A DNA stretch of 64,000 nucleotides, taken from positions 51,144,786 to 51,208,785 of the forward strand of contig OY755046.1 in NCBI GenBank assembly GCA_963576565.1, in the 5' to 3' direction. This document shows positions 23,666 to 34,980 of the stretch, piece after piece; the stretch's first letter is position 1, and the number at the start of each line of letters is the position of its first letter. This DNA comes from Aspidapion aeneum (taxonomy: Eukaryota; Arthropoda; Insecta; Coleoptera; Brentidae). The notes under the pieces are model-generated. The model had not been told where the DNA came from. It did no database searches and was given only the letters and a program-made list of their open reading frames with translations. The translations under genes and the position numbers were made by a program.

Positions 23666-25068
23666 TATTTTAATAGTTATCTAATTATAATACAAGTTTT
23701 ATTATTTTTTTGTTAAGTTTCAAACGATTAGATAGAACTAACGATTTGTAAACAATTTTTAAGTGTCCAAGTTTTTCATAGATATAGTTTTCCTTCCCTC
23801 AGAAAAAAAAAATAAAGAAACAGATTTTACTGAAAAATTCGTTATTATTAAAACGTACATGTCATATCTAAAAAAAACTTTCAAACCTAAAAATAATTTA
23901 CAAGTCCTTAGATTAAAACAGACAGGATCAAGCTAAATAAAACCGTTAAAAAAAAATAGAGTGACATCAGCAAAAGCGCTTTTTTAAACTTTTTATCTCG
24001 CGCGAAAATCGCTTGCACATGGTGTTGATGCGCTGAGCTGGACTGCCAGAAAATCCCCGGAAAACAAGAATTTCATGATTTTAGTAAAAATAAAATGACT
24101 GGAAAAAAGAAGGGAAATTTCGCCAGCAAAAATAGGTTTTTATTTATTTAAATTCTCTTAACATAGTCCAAACACCAAAACGAAATTTCATTTAAATCCT
24201 AAAAGGTGCGTTTGGACTTAAGCGCGCTGTTCCATTGCTAATGATTAAGAGCAAAGAGCATGCGCAAACTTATAATTTTTTAAAAATTTATCCTTTGAAT
24301 AAACCCAAGGAGCTTTTTGATATATTTTGCATATTTCATGATAAAAAAATTAAATAGCATAAAATACGGCTTTAAGGGGTCTTAGATCCCCCCCCCCCCC
24401 AAGAAATACATGTGCCAGTGGCGGCTCACCCCATGAGGCAGGTGAAAAACAGGACAGGACAAAACCGAACGACCGGTTGGTAACCTTATTACCTATTAAC
24501 CGATAAAAAACCGGTGTTGAACCTGCGTACATTATTGAAGTAGTGTCCGATTATTGTTTATATTTGGTTCTGATTATTATTTTGTACAATGTTCCCTGTG
24601 TACGATGCAGTGTTTGTTTTACTGGAAAAACCGTTTTCGAGGTGAAACGACGATGACAAAAAATACTTTTAAAGCTCTAAAAAGCCGTCCCCTATATTGA
24701 ACGAAATAAACTGCCAAGTTTAAAGACAAAGTGTACATTCGACATTTTAAAGGATCGTAGTAAAAAATTTATAAGTATAAAATAGTTTCATATTATAGCG
24801 AACTGTTTGGAAAAGGGAAACATTATCCATAAAACTAAATTCGTATATTTATAAGTGCTCTTTCAGTTTGTAGGTATTGCTATTAAATACAACAATACTT
24901 TTGAAAATTGTTTTAAATCATTAAATGTTGGTTTTCCAGGAAAATGGATTTTACAGGTTTACTTTAGTATCGAAAACTACTTAAGTGGAGCAGTGAACTC
25001 ATAAACCAAACCTATTCTTAACTTCAGAAATGTTGATATTTAGTCTCCAATCAGCCAACAATATAATA
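23666..25068. other. No gene seen
   Basis: AT-rich stretch left of the BEL element. A C12 tract lies at about 24390. No recognised coding sequence. Confidence 0.4.
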
Positions 25069-25073
25069 GCTTA

Positions 25074-25485
25074 TGTGCATGCAAGTACTGAAAAATAATG
25101 GAATTTCCTTCGACAGGTCGCCGGTTTGGCTTTACAAGCACATTTAAAAATAATTGTCGGTATTGACGATTGTAAATGGAAAGTTACGATACATATGGAA
25201 TTTTATATGAAAAGGCACCTACCTCGGACTCTCTTGCGGCTCCAGTCAACGTTTAAACGTCCAGTTTTTCACCTCAAAATTCACTTTTTCTGGAACGTGA
25301 TTTTTCTAGTGTCTTGTTGTGACGGTGGTTGTTTGCGCACTCATCGCGGCGCTGCTTGTCCTCCCACGTGTGCGGTGCCGTGAAAACCCATATGCATATT
25401 TAAGAGCGCGAAAATTTAAATTATTTTAAACGCGCAGAAAAGGAAAAGAAAATGAAAAATAGGAAATTCATTGCTTGCACCAACA
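25074..25485 (-). repeat. BEL 3' LTR
   Basis: Plus-strand text starts TGTGCATGC and ends CACCAACA, so the minus-strand LTR is TG...CA. It matches 31683-32093 apart from the outer base context, a short T/A indel near 25253, and one substitution near 25440. Confidence 0.9.
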
Positions 25486-25676
25486 TTTTCCGGCCGCCAA
25501 AACACGTGTGTTTTTACTTAGTTAAGAAAAGGAAAGGAAAAAAAAAATAAATAATATTCGCCTATTAGCAATTAAACGATACAATTTAACATTAACCCAA
25601 ATATGCATTAAATTATGCATGTAAATTAAAATTAAAAAAAAAATAAAAAATTAAGAAAGAAAAAGAAAATTTTGCC
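25486..25676. other. BEL 3' untranslated region
   Basis: A-rich on the plus strand, with no coding sequence. It lies between the integrase stop and the 3' LTR. No convincing polypurine tract stands out immediately at the LTR edge. Confidence 0.5.
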
Positions 25677-26183
25677 TTATGCGTCGGGCATAGGCAAAGG
25701 ACATAGTTTCACTACTGGTCGACGATATGTTCCTGTAGCTGTTTTAACGGTCACAACACGAATATGACCGTCTGAGCCAGGGTGTACGTCGACAATTCGC
25801 CCAACAGCCCATTGCAATGGCGGTTTTTGTTCATTCTTTACCACGACTAAAGTATTTAGTTTAATATTGTTAGAAGCCTCCTGGAGCCTTTGCACCAGCT
25901 GCCAGCGGGACAGGGTGTTCAACTTGGAATCAGAAAAATCGGGTTCTGGTACGGAATTCAACGGTTCCAGGGTAAGAAAATGACCAGGGGTCAGTGGAAG
26001 AAAGTCATTCGGATCCATACTTTGGGCATACAGAGGCCGGCTGTTTAGTATGGATTCGACCTGACACAAAAAAGTAAAAAACTCTTCATAGGTTAACCGT
26101 TGCTCACCTATTACACGTTTTAAATTTGCCTTGGTGGATTTAACTCCTGCCTCGGCTAGTCCGTTTAGGTGCGGACTACTAGG
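25677..26183 (-). CDS. BEL pol, integrase C-terminal part
   Basis: Minus-strand frame with the segment CQVESILNSRPL, then LTPGHFL, then a WQLVQRLQE region, then a basic/aromatic C-terminal domain with GRIVDVHPGSDG and VVKLCPLP. This matches the end of BEL/Pao integrases (catalytic core end plus the DUF5641-type tail), which helps integrate the cDNA. It is separated from the upstream integrase part by a one-base frame break in an A5 run (plus-strand 26184-26188) that also creates tandem stops. Apart from that the region reads open to its stop at 25677. Confidence 0.85.
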   Translation of the reverse strand, partial: PSSPHLNGLAEAGVKSTKANLKRVIGEQRLTYEEFFTFLCQVESILNSRPLYAQSMDPNDFLPLTPGHFLTLEPLNSVPEPDFSDSKLNTLSRWQLVQRLQEASNNIKLNTLVVVKNEQKPPLQWAVGRIVDVHPGSDGHIRVVTVKTATGTYRRPVVKLCPLPMPDA

Positions 26184-26188
26184 AAAAA

Positions 26189-28358
26189 TGCCAGGTAATC
26201 TTTAGACTGTGACATGCTTCCTGGGAGTACTGTTTGAATAAACGATCAGCTCCCAAGAACGCGCTACCACAATCTGAGTAAATGTCAGAGATTCTTCCTC
26301 TTCTTGCCACAAATCTCTTAAAAGCCGCAAGAAAGGTAGGGGTGGAAATATCGGAGGTAAGTTCTAGGTGAACTGCCTTTATTGCGGAGCAGACTAAGAC
26401 AAGAATATAACCTTTGGATACCTTTGCACCTCGGTACTTTCCCAATGTAATTGGAAAGGGACCACAATAATCTATGGCAACATGTGAAAATGCCTTTACT
26501 TGAGAGATGCGTTGAGCAGGCAAGTTGCCCATGATTTGTACGGAAGGTTTAGGATTTAATCGATAGCATAAAATGCAATGAGAAGTTATACTCTCGATTG
26601 CATAGCGAGGGGAAAGGATCCAAAATTGTTGTCTCAAGAGGTAATGCAACGTTTTTTGACCGGGATGACAGTACCTTTTGTGAGTGTACTCAATGACAAG
26701 TTGAGTTAGACGGTGAGAACGTGGTAAAAGTAAAGGGTGTTTTGCTGAATAAGAGAGTTCGGAAGAATGTGGTAATCGACCCCCCCCCCCCACTCTTAAG
26801 CAGCCTTGTGTATCTAGAAAAAGTGAAAGTTTACGAAATTGTTTAGGAAGTAGCTTTGCGTCATTCAAACGTGAAATGAGATCAGCAAAGATGGAACGTT
26901 GAACATGCCGAACGAGAACAATAAGAGAATGTTGAAGTTCTACTTCGGTAATATTTTCGTTAGGATATTTAGATTTCTTTTCGGTAAGGCGAAAAATATA
27001 GGAAATTATGCGTTGAATTTTCTCTAGGGAAGAGTAACGAGAAAGAAAAGTATCAAGCATGTGTGGTTCAACTGTGCATGTTTGAAATACTGATTTGCGT
27101 TCTTCCAGAATAACCTCGTTTTCCGGAGGGTCTGGACAGCGAAAATCATCAGGCCAGCTCTCTTTTGGTAGCCTAAGAAAACAAGGACCCTCCCAATACA
27201 AGTCATGTTTGACAAGTTGATTAGGCATAAGACCGCGCGAAGCACAGTCGGCTGGATTTAGCGCTGATGGAATATATTTCCAGGCCGTAGGAGAAATGGT
27301 TTCTTGAATGTGACAGATACGGTTTGCCACAAACGTTTTAAACCTGTGAGGTGAAGCCGCCAACCAGCATAGAACCACTTGGGAATCACACCATGCACAG
27401 ATTTGGTTGAAGTTAAGAATATCTGAATAAGTGTTTTGAATAAAGGAAATTAGGTCGCAAAGTAAAGTGGCACCAAGGAGCTCCAGTCGCGGAAGACTGA
27501 CTGTTTTCACTGGTGCGACCTTAGATTTGACCATTACATGAAAGGTATGGATTTCTCCGGAAACTGACTCCATTCTGAAATAGACCGTAGCCGCGTAACC
27601 TATCATAGAGGCGTCTGAAAAGCCGTGAAGTTCAATGCTACGTGGTTGATCAATGGAAAGGCGTCTAGGTAAATGAATATTTGAGAGATTTGGAAGTTCG
27701 GTTCGAAATTGATTCCAAACATTTACGATATGCGGAGGAGGCTGAGAATCCCAGTCCAGCTTCTCCTTCCACAGATCTTGCATGAGATGCTTAGCAAGTA
27801 AAGAAACGGGAGAACAGAAACCTAAGGGATCAAAAATTTTCATGATTTGAGATAAGATACCTCGCTTGGTGCATGGTTTATCTTCTGGTACGACCAAGTA
27901 GGTAAACGAATCTGAGATAGGATTCCATTGGAGACCCAATATTTTTACAAAATTAGGTTCGGATTTGTCGAAACGAATGGACATTTGTGTTTCTGATTCT
28001 GAGAATGAGGAGAGAAGTTCCGGACTGTTGCTCGCCCATTTTTTAAGTTCAAACCCTCCTAGGCGCAACAGGGAGATTAACTCCGACTGAAGTTCTTTGG
28101 CAGAGGCCACAGAATCCTGCCCAGTGAGCACGTCGTCGACGTAAATGTCTTTAAGAAGCACCTTGGAAGCATTAGGATACCTTTCAGACTCAAGTTTAGC
28201 TAGTTCTTGTATAGTACGAATAGCTAAGTAAGGTGATGACTTAAGTCCATAAACAACTGTTCTTAAGGAGTAGGTTTGGACAGGATCATCCTCAGAAAAT
28301 CTCCATAGAATATTTTGATAACGCGTGTGCTCAGGAATAATTAAAATCTGTCGGAACA
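26189..28358 (-). CDS. BEL pol: reverse transcriptase, RNase H, integrase core
   Basis: A frame of about 720 codons. N-terminal part: reverse transcriptase with VYGLKSSPYLA (about residue 45) and the catalytic YVDDVLTG (about residue 79). Then the connection and RNase H region with ELHGFSDASMIGYAA (about 255), CAWCDSQ and NPADCASRG. Then integrase with a zinc-binding HKRYCHPGQ...CILCY motif (about 570-605) and the catalytic core DYCGPF and SDCGSAFLG. It copies the element RNA into DNA and inserts it. The frame starts just after a one-base break in an A5 run (28359-28363) and ends at tandem stops next to another A5 run (26184-26188). The intact remainder suggests a recently active copy. Confidence 0.9.
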
Positions 28359-28363
28359 TTTTT

Positions 28364-29673
28364 ACTGTCAGTAACAAAGGCTACAGCATGAATTCGAAAA
28401 TTAAGTAGAATTTCACGGACATCATTTTGCAGTTTAGGACCTGCGCACAACGTCTCGTTGAGTGAGACACCTCTGGGACTACGTTGAGACCCATCAAAGA
28501 CCACTCTTATCTTCCCAGTGTTCCAGACACTGTGATGAGGGATAAAGTAGGAATTATCCAAGACATCTTTAGATATAGGCGTAGGAATAGGTATCATGTG
28601 ACCAGTGTCTAAATAATCTTGCATAAAATCTTTGTAAGCTTGATAATTAGCTGAGTCTTTGAGAAGTCTAGCTTCCTGAAGCTTGAAACGTTTTAAAGCG
28701 ATTGGATAGGTGTCACCCAACTGGGGTTCTAAGTTTATGAAAGGTAATGGAACGACGAATCTACCTGATTCGTTGCGTGAAACTGATTGTGAAAATAATT
28801 TTTCGCACATAATATCCTCAGGACTGTGATGAACCTTATGTGGAACCTGCTCTATCTCCCAGAAGCGCTCTAGGCAGATATCCAGAGATGGTTCGATGGA
28901 AGTGTAACAGCTTATGAGTGATTGTGGATTTTGTTGCTTTGAAGTTTCAACTTTACCAATCAGCACATAGCCAAAGATGCTATTAAAAGCACTAGGTTGT
29001 CCACGCTCTCCGTGGATAACTCCCTCTTGTAAGAGATGCGGAAAAAGTTTACAACCTACTAGGACATCAATGGAACTTGGTATGTGGAAGTTTTGATCAG
29101 AAAGTTTGATATTGCGAATGTGATTCCACTTGCTCGAGTCGACAGCGCAAGAAGGAATCTCTGTACAAAGTTTTGGAAGTACTAAAGCCTCAAAATCAAA
29201 GGTAGGTCCCGCTTGACCTTGAGGTTTGATAAGACATTTCGTCTTACCTTTGGTATTGGAAGATGTCATTTGATTTAAGCCTTGAATAGAAGTAGAAAAG
29301 AAGCTTTTCGAAAGACCTAAACGATTTAGACATTTTTCTGAAATAAAGTTTGCATCTGAGGCAGAATCGAGTAAGATACGAACTGGTTGGTAATGTCCCC
29401 TTGAGTCTAACATGTCAGCTACAACGGTAGAAAGTAGAAAAGTGGAATTTTTGGAAATCATTGTCGCATGACAGTTTGTGGAATGGCTTCCTGACATAGG
29501 GGTGCTATTGGAATTGGAAAGTGGAATATTAGCGTTCTCTGGAGGATATGAATTAACACTCACAGAGGGCGCTACTGGTTGTGAAACATGAAGAAGACTG
29601 TGGTGCCTAGCACCACACGTAAAGCAGTTGTAGGAGGATGGGCAATTCACGGTCTGGTGAGCAAAATGTAAGC
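28364..29673 (-). CDS. BEL pol N-terminal part: zinc knuckle, protease, start of reverse transcriptase
   Basis: About 437 codons, in order: a cysteine/histidine region with CPSSYNCFTCGARHH (second nucleic-acid-binding knuckle), a linker, an aspartic protease with LLDSASDANFI (DSA in the catalytic position, DUF1758 type), a FGYVLIGKV segment, and the start of reverse transcriptase with RVVFDGSQRSP and SLNETLCAGP. The protease releases gag and pol products. The frame continues gag after a one-base shift at the A4 run (29674-29678) and breaks again at 28359-28363. Confidence 0.85.
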
Positions 29674-30929
29674 AATTTTGACAGATTCACCTGCCGAACA
29701 TAACCCATCCTTTCCTGTGGACTTTTGTTTTGAAATTCGATACATTTCGATAATGCGTGATTCGAAGAACATAGGTAACATTTTATTTTTGGATTAAAAG
29801 TTCTGTTCTGATTATTTTGTATTTGAGGGTTGCTGCGTTGATTGCTATTTTGTAAAGTATTTTGTTGATTTCTTGAATTTGAACTTTGATTTGAAATAGT
29901 TGTATTGAAAGCAGAAGGTGAATTAAAATTATTAAAACTGTTTCTCTGAAAACTGTTCTGTTGAGAATTACGCGTAGTTTGAGGTTGTCTAGGGGTTTGA
30001 TTTTGCCTACTAAAACTGGGCATTTGCACTACAGATTCGAGCGCAACGCAATGATTTTCTATAAACGTGTAAAGATCAGTGTAGGACGGAATTTCTGAAT
30101 TGTTTTTCTCTCTACTATAGTAAAGTTCGAAATTAGTCCTCATCTTGACTTCAAGTTTTGAGAGCATCATGTTAAAAGTAAGAAAGTCCCATTCTTTTGT
30201 AGGAAAACCAAGCTCATTTAAGATGGCTAGATTCTCAGAAAATGTATCCAACATGGAACGTAATTCTTTCCCAGAACTGGATTTAGTTGAAAGAAAGTTA
30301 ATAGCATTCAAAGCGGTAGTAGCAATAATTCGTTTATTTTGATACCTCTTTACTAAGGTTTCATACGCAATGTGATAATTGCTATCTGCTAGGGGAATGG
30401 TTTTTACTAGAGAAAGGGCTTCATTCAGAACAGAACTCCGCAATTGTTGAAATTTCTCTATATCACTTAAATCAGAATTTTGATGTACCATGACTTTAAA
30501 TAAGTCAAACCAGTGTTGCCAATTTTTATAATTACCATCGAAAATTGGCAACCTTGGTTGTGGAAATGATCTTGTATTTGACCTCTGAACAATATTTTGT
30601 TGGTTAGGGTTGCCTACGTAATTGACAGGGTTGGCCCTAAAAAGGTCGTAGTAAATACCCTTACATTCATAATAAAGGTTGTCAAAGTCTTTTCTAGTTT
30701 TATCCTGCTCGTCAAATGAAAGTTTAAACTCTTCGAGAGAGCCAATAATTTGGTTATGAAAATTATAGAATTGAGCATGACATTCTTCGACGTCTTCATA
30801 TCTGGATTTAAACAAAAAGTGAAACGCTGTATCCGAGTTCGCTTTCAAAGCTACCTCGTGAGCTTCCGCCATTTGGTTGAAGCTCAAAAGCATTTTGTCG
30901 CAAAGTTTTTTCTGTTTTTGCGTAGACAT
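29674..30929 (-). CDS. BEL gag
   Basis: Starts at the ATG whose complement is at 30927-30929, with MSTQKQKKLCDKM. It has a helical N-terminal region, then the DUF1759-type block PRLPIFDGNYKNWQHWFDLF (about residues 125-145) and ETLVKRYQNK (about 190-200), an Asn/Gln/Ser-rich linker (about 305-375), and a zinc-knuckle CYLCSSNH...C (about 383-395). Gag forms the particle that packages element RNA. The frame leaves the expected path near 29674-29678, where an A run shifts it into a short unrelated tail. Confidence 0.9.
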
Positions 30930-31133
30930 TTTTGTTTTTGAAAGTTAATTTGTTTTTAAAATTACCCAAAAAAAATGCTTAAAATATAGCTTAAAATATA
31001 ACCCGAATTTTAGCAAAAATTAAACAATTTTATTATTTTAATTTTATTAACTTTTTTCGAAAATTTTGAAATGAAATGTTTGTAAGTTTGTCTGTATGTT
31101 ATTATTTGAACATATCCTTTAAAAAAACTTTTA

Positions 31134-31206
31134 TGTCTCACCAAGGATTGAACCCCGCACCTCTCGATTCCAAGTCGCACACTCTGTGCATACGACTAGC
31201 GGTCCT
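31134..31206 (-). other. tRNA-like sequence in the BEL leader
   Basis: On the minus strand there is a 73-nt segment with an A-box-like start (CTAGTCGTATG), an anticodon-arm-like CGACTTGGAATCG, and the B-box-like GGGGTTCAATCC. The two ends do not pair as an acceptor stem, so it is not a normal tRNA gene. It lies between the 5' LTR and gag, in the same orientation as the element. Confidence 0.45.
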
Positions 31207-31660
31207 GTTTGAAAATTTTTAAGAAAATCGGTATTCGAAGAAACAACGAGCGGGATGACCCTGGTGACGGCGACACTTTCACCTGCGCGTTAACGCGACA
31301 CCTGTAAAATCGATAATTAAAGGAAAGTAGATGGAAGAACCGCCTTAAAATTTCACTTTCGGCGTATTGACGCAACTTTTACTGAAAATGTAATGAACAA
31401 AGCGATCAACTTTGATGAACTAGTAAACTATACGAAATATGTGCATTGGCTATAGCTATTTTTGAACGGTAATAAACACTTCGATCAACTTTGAAGGAAC
31501 ATATCACCAACCGGTCGTAAATCAATATGGTCTGTTTGATTTATTACTGATTGTAGAAATAATTGAAATTGGAAATAAATTTTGAAAATATATAGAAATT
31601 TGGAATTTTTGTAGGAAATTGCTGAACCACAGGAGTCTAGGTAGTTTGGAAAACTATTAA

Positions 31661-31677
31661 TTTGGAGAGAAGGACCA
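31661..31677 (-). promoter_or_regulatory. Probable BEL primer-binding site
   Basis: Five bases inside the 5' LTR the minus strand reads TGGTCCTTCTCTCC. A TGG start a few bases past the LTR is expected where the 3' CCA of a host tRNA primes minus-strand synthesis. The tRNA species was not identified. Confidence 0.55.
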
Positions 31678-31682
31678 TTAAA

Positions 31683-32093
31683 TATGCATGCAAGTACTGA
31701 AAAATAATGGAATTTCCTTCGACAGGTCGCCGGTTTGGCTTTACAAGCACATTTAAAAATAATTGTCGGTATTGACGATTGTAAATGGAAAGTTACGATA
31801 CATATGGAATTTTATATGAAAAGGCACCTACCTCGGACTCTCTTGCGGCTCCAGTCAACGTAAAACGTCCAGTTTTTCACCTCAAAATTCACTTTTTCTG
31901 GAACGTGATTTTTCTAGTGTCTTGTTGTGACGGTGGTTGTTTGCGCACTCATCGCGGCGCTGCTTGTCCTCCCACGTGTGCGGTGCCGTGAAAACCCATA
32001 TGCATATTTAAGAGCGCGAAAATTTAAATTATTTTAAACGCGCAGAAATGGAAAAGAAAATGAAAAATAGGAAATTCATTGCTTGCACCAACA
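31683..32093 (-). repeat. BEL 5' LTR
   Basis: Near-identical to the 3' LTR (see 25074-25485). Its inner end reads TATGCATGC in place of TGTGCATGC. Confidence 0.9.
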
Positions 32094-32320
32094 GCTTATA
32101 TTTCGCAGTTTTGGAACAAATACTTCCATTTTTATCACCAAGGTACTTCAAAACTGAATTTGGATACTAAAAAATACCGGGTATATCAGATAAAATTATT
32201 ATAATATAAAAACAATTTTTAAGACAGGAAATATACTTTCTATTAGATTAGATTAGATCTATTTTAACACAAAAAAAAACAATAAATACAGAACAAAATT
32301 CAAAAAACGTAATTTATTAA

Positions 32321-32500
32321 ATACCTTGTAAATGTGGTAACATTTATCTTGGTGGAACTTCTAGGCCACTTGAAGGAAGACTTAATGGTCATAAGTATAA
32401 TATTAGAAGGGGTGATTACGAGAGATCCAGAGTTTCTCAACTTTCGCTTGAAAGCAATCATAGAATAAAATGGGAAAACGCCAAATTTTACAAAAAAAAT
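32321..32500 (+). pseudogene. GIY-YIG endonuclease fragment of a Penelope-like element
   Basis: The plus frame reads IPCKCGNIYLGGTSRPLEGR, then LNGHK and, after about 15 residues, a SNHRIKWENAKF segment. The CG-x-IY-LG-T pattern followed by R, H and the HxIxW segment is that of the GIY-YIG domain at the C-terminus of Penelope-like retroelements. No reverse transcriptase is seen next to it, so this is a small relic. It lies just right of the BEL element. Confidence 0.7.
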
Positions 32501-33045
32501 CCAATGAAGAAAATTAAAACACTCAACATGTATTTATTTAAATGAAGAGAACTGTTTTTCAAGTGTATCTATTGACATAAATAAAACTTGGCTTTCTATT
32601 CTTAAACATGCTTCAACAAAAAGTGTTTTTGTGATGATGTAATAATATGTTGATTATTATTAACTTTTTTTAAATGTGATTTTGATATAAAATTTTATAA
32701 TAATACAAACTTTAGGAAAAAATTACATAGACCAAAAGTTGGGCGTTCTATTCTTGAATATGATTTACAGAAAGTTTTTCAACATTGATTTATACTTAAT
32801 TTAAGTTTTTATTATTATTACTTTTGAAATTATTTTAATTTTGTTAAAACTAGTATAAAGAAATTTGATGTAAGTATGAAATTTCATAAAGTAATACATT
32901 TAAAAATATTATGAAGAGATAAGAAGAAAAATTTAAAGAATCACCAAGTATTTATGTAATTAAAGAAGATTTGTTTTTCCAGTATATCTATTGATATAAA
33001 TGAGTTTTAAATTTTTTTAAAATAATATAAAGAAACCTTAATAAT
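32501..33045. other. No gene seen
   Basis: AT-rich sequence that may include decayed downstream parts of the Penelope-like relic. Confidence 0.35.
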
Positions 33046-33570
33046 TTGTGCGAGATACACGACTGCACTTGCGGCAAAACCGTAGACATTTATGGGCACC
33101 ACGCCCTAAGCTGCTACAGAAGTGCCGGTCGTTTGTCTCGCCACGGGTTGCTCAACAATATTATCAGGAGGGCTCTTGTATCTGCAGGAATACCCTCAGT
33201 GCTTGCACCTCCTGGTATGTTCAGGGGAGATGGAAAGCGAGTAGATGGTTTGTCTTTGTTTCCCTGGTGCAGAGGAAAATCCCTAATTTGGGAGGTCACT
33301 TGCAGAGATACTTTTGCATTTTCTTATCTTGACAAAACATCAATAAAATCAGGAGAATCTGCCCGTAACGGAGAAAAACAAAAGCAAAAAAAATTGAGAG
33401 CTGGAAGCCAAAGGGTACATTTTCGTACCCTTTAGCGTCGAAACATTAGGGCCCTGGGGTGAAGAAGCTAAATCTTTTGTTCAAAAATTATCAAAATTAA
33501 CAAACAATAAAAATGCAAATTGCTTCATTAAACAACAAATAGGTCTTGCAATTGTTTTATGTAATTAGTT
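33046..33570 (+). pseudogene. Mobile-element-derived fragment with CxC zinc motif and PD-(D/E)XK-like pattern
   Basis: The plus frame (about 129 codons) reads CTCGKTVDIYGHHALSC (Cys/His cluster), LSRHGLLNNIIRRAL, then GDGKRVDGLSLFPW, and GKSLIWEVTCRDTFAFSYL. After a frame shift near 33405-33435 it continues as VETLGPWGEEA...FIKQQIGLAIVL. The KR(V)DG...W(E)VT pattern resembles a restriction-like nuclease fold. Similar tails occur with reverse-transcriptase-bearing repeats in invertebrates, but I cannot name the family. There is no start or partner domain, so it is a relic. Confidence 0.55.
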
Positions 33571-33828
33571 AACTAAACAAAAAATATATTTAAAAAAAAA
33601 TGAAAACTTGAATTTTTTTAAAATATGGAAAAACCTAAAATTGTTTTAACCAATTCAGTGATCAGTGCGCTTGGTTTGTATATTTCTTGGATGGTAGGGG
33701 ACGTCACATTTAGCTGTCAAAATTGTCAACTAGAGCAGTAATTTCGATATTTACCGACTGAATAATCTATTTACGCTGAAAATCGGCTCCGGATAGCGAC
33801 GTACGAAATGGCAAGTAATAAAATAGCG
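33571..33828. other. No gene seen
   Basis: Spacer, nothing recognised. Confidence 0.4.
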
Positions 33829-33970
33829 ACTATCAAAATACCGATGTATCAAAATAGCGTTTGTAACAAAACAGCGACATATCAAAATGGCGGTGTACCC
33901 ACAATAGCGACTATCAAAATAGCGACAATCAAAATAGCTACAATCAAAATAGCGATGTGTCAAAATAGAA
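33829..33970. repeat. Degenerate ATCAAAATAGCGAC minisatellite
   Basis: About ten imperfect 13-16 bp units based on ATCAAAATAGCGAC, with variants such as ATCAAAATACCGATGT and AACAAAACAGCGACAT. Open frames through it are repetitive artefacts. Confidence 0.85.
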
Positions 33971-34562
33971 AATAACACATGACTTCTTTCCCGGGATCCT
34001 ATATGGTGTAAATCCCAGCCGAACCGAACTGAACCGAACCGAGTCTTACACAAGTACAAATTGTAAATAAATTCAACATACAGAATAATCCCTTTGAAGT
34101 TCTAGAATTAAAAATGTAAGAAACTAGTGTCTAAGCTTTTTTCTTAAAAATATGGAGCTTTAAATACGCGAGGAAATAAGAAATGAGTCGTTCACGCGGT
34201 GTACACAAAAAGGAAAAAAACTGCGTAAACCAAGATTGTATGTGCTTGATAAAACAAAGTTTTTGGGCCATTTGCTCCTTAGTTAGGAGTTGAGTGCAGA
34301 CAAAAAAGGCACAGATTTAGAGATAAAGATCACGAAAAATAAATATTTTTTTTTATAACAGCGTTTCTTCAAATAAATCGTGGAATTGGACTGATTTATT
34401 ACAAAATAACTTTTATTTCAAAGTTTTTATGTGTTTTTGTGTTCTTCATTATCAAGTTTTAACTTTAAAGTTTTATTAAAATTGGTACTTAAAATTAAAT
34501 GAAGTTGGGAGTCTTTTTAAACTGCAGTAACTTATTAGCTTGGTAAATAATTTTTCAAGACT
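33971..34562. other. No gene seen
   Basis: Includes a short CCGAA-type run near 34018-34042. Otherwise AT-rich spacer. Confidence 0.4.
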
Positions 34563-34980
34563 TAATAGAGACTTATTGCAATGTAGCTAGGCAGTAATTG
34601 TGCCGGCCACTATTCTGACCAGCTGTTTTGCATTATAAGAACAGCTGCCTTCTTTCAAAATTAGGCCTTTTTGTCTTATAAGAACCGGAATTAATAGTTG
34701 CCGACTTGTTGCAATAAAGCCAGGCAGTATTTGTGCCGGGCACTATTCCGACAGTTTTGCATTATAAGAACAGCTGCCTTCTTTCAAAATTAGGCCTTTG
34801 TGTATTATAAGAGCCGCAATTAATAGTGCCGCCATTATTAATGGAAAATAAACGACTGGATTTAAAAATTCGACTTTCGTATGTCAATTCTGAAATGCCA
34901 ACTGTCAGTTTTCAATGGAAAACTGTCAGAATAGTGCCCGGCACTATTACTGCCTGGCTTTATTGCAATAAGTCCCTATT
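34563..34980. mobile_element. MITE, GTGCC family, copy 2 (internally duplicated)
   Basis: Outer ends are TAATAGAGACTTATTGCAAT and the inverse ATTGCAATAAGTCCCTATT. The left part (GCATTATAAGAACAGCTGCC through AATTAATAGT) occurs twice, at about 34630-34700 and 34750-34825. This suggests a second copy or unequal exchange inside the element. Confidence 0.8.

Larger units (their letters stand above)
25069..32098 (-). mobile_element. BEL/Pao LTR retrotransposon, nearly intact
   Basis: About 7.0 kb on the minus strand. The 3' LTR is at 25074-25485 and the 5' LTR at 31683-32093, with the 5-bp target duplication GCTTA at 25069-25073 and 32094-32098. Between them, in minus-strand order, come a leader with a probable primer-binding site and a tRNA-like sequence, gag, then pol (protease, reverse transcriptase, RNase H, integrase). 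The coding order and motifs (YVDDVLTG reverse transcriptase block, DUF1759/DUF1758-type gag-protease, integrase with DYCGPF) are those of BEL/Pao. The LTRs differ at only a few positions, so insertion is recent. Three one-base frame breaks all fall in A/T runs. Confidence 0.95.

Noticed and set aside
33829..33970. CRISPR-like array
   Set aside because: Units are contiguous, degenerate and short with no unique spacers, and the host is clearly eukaryotic.
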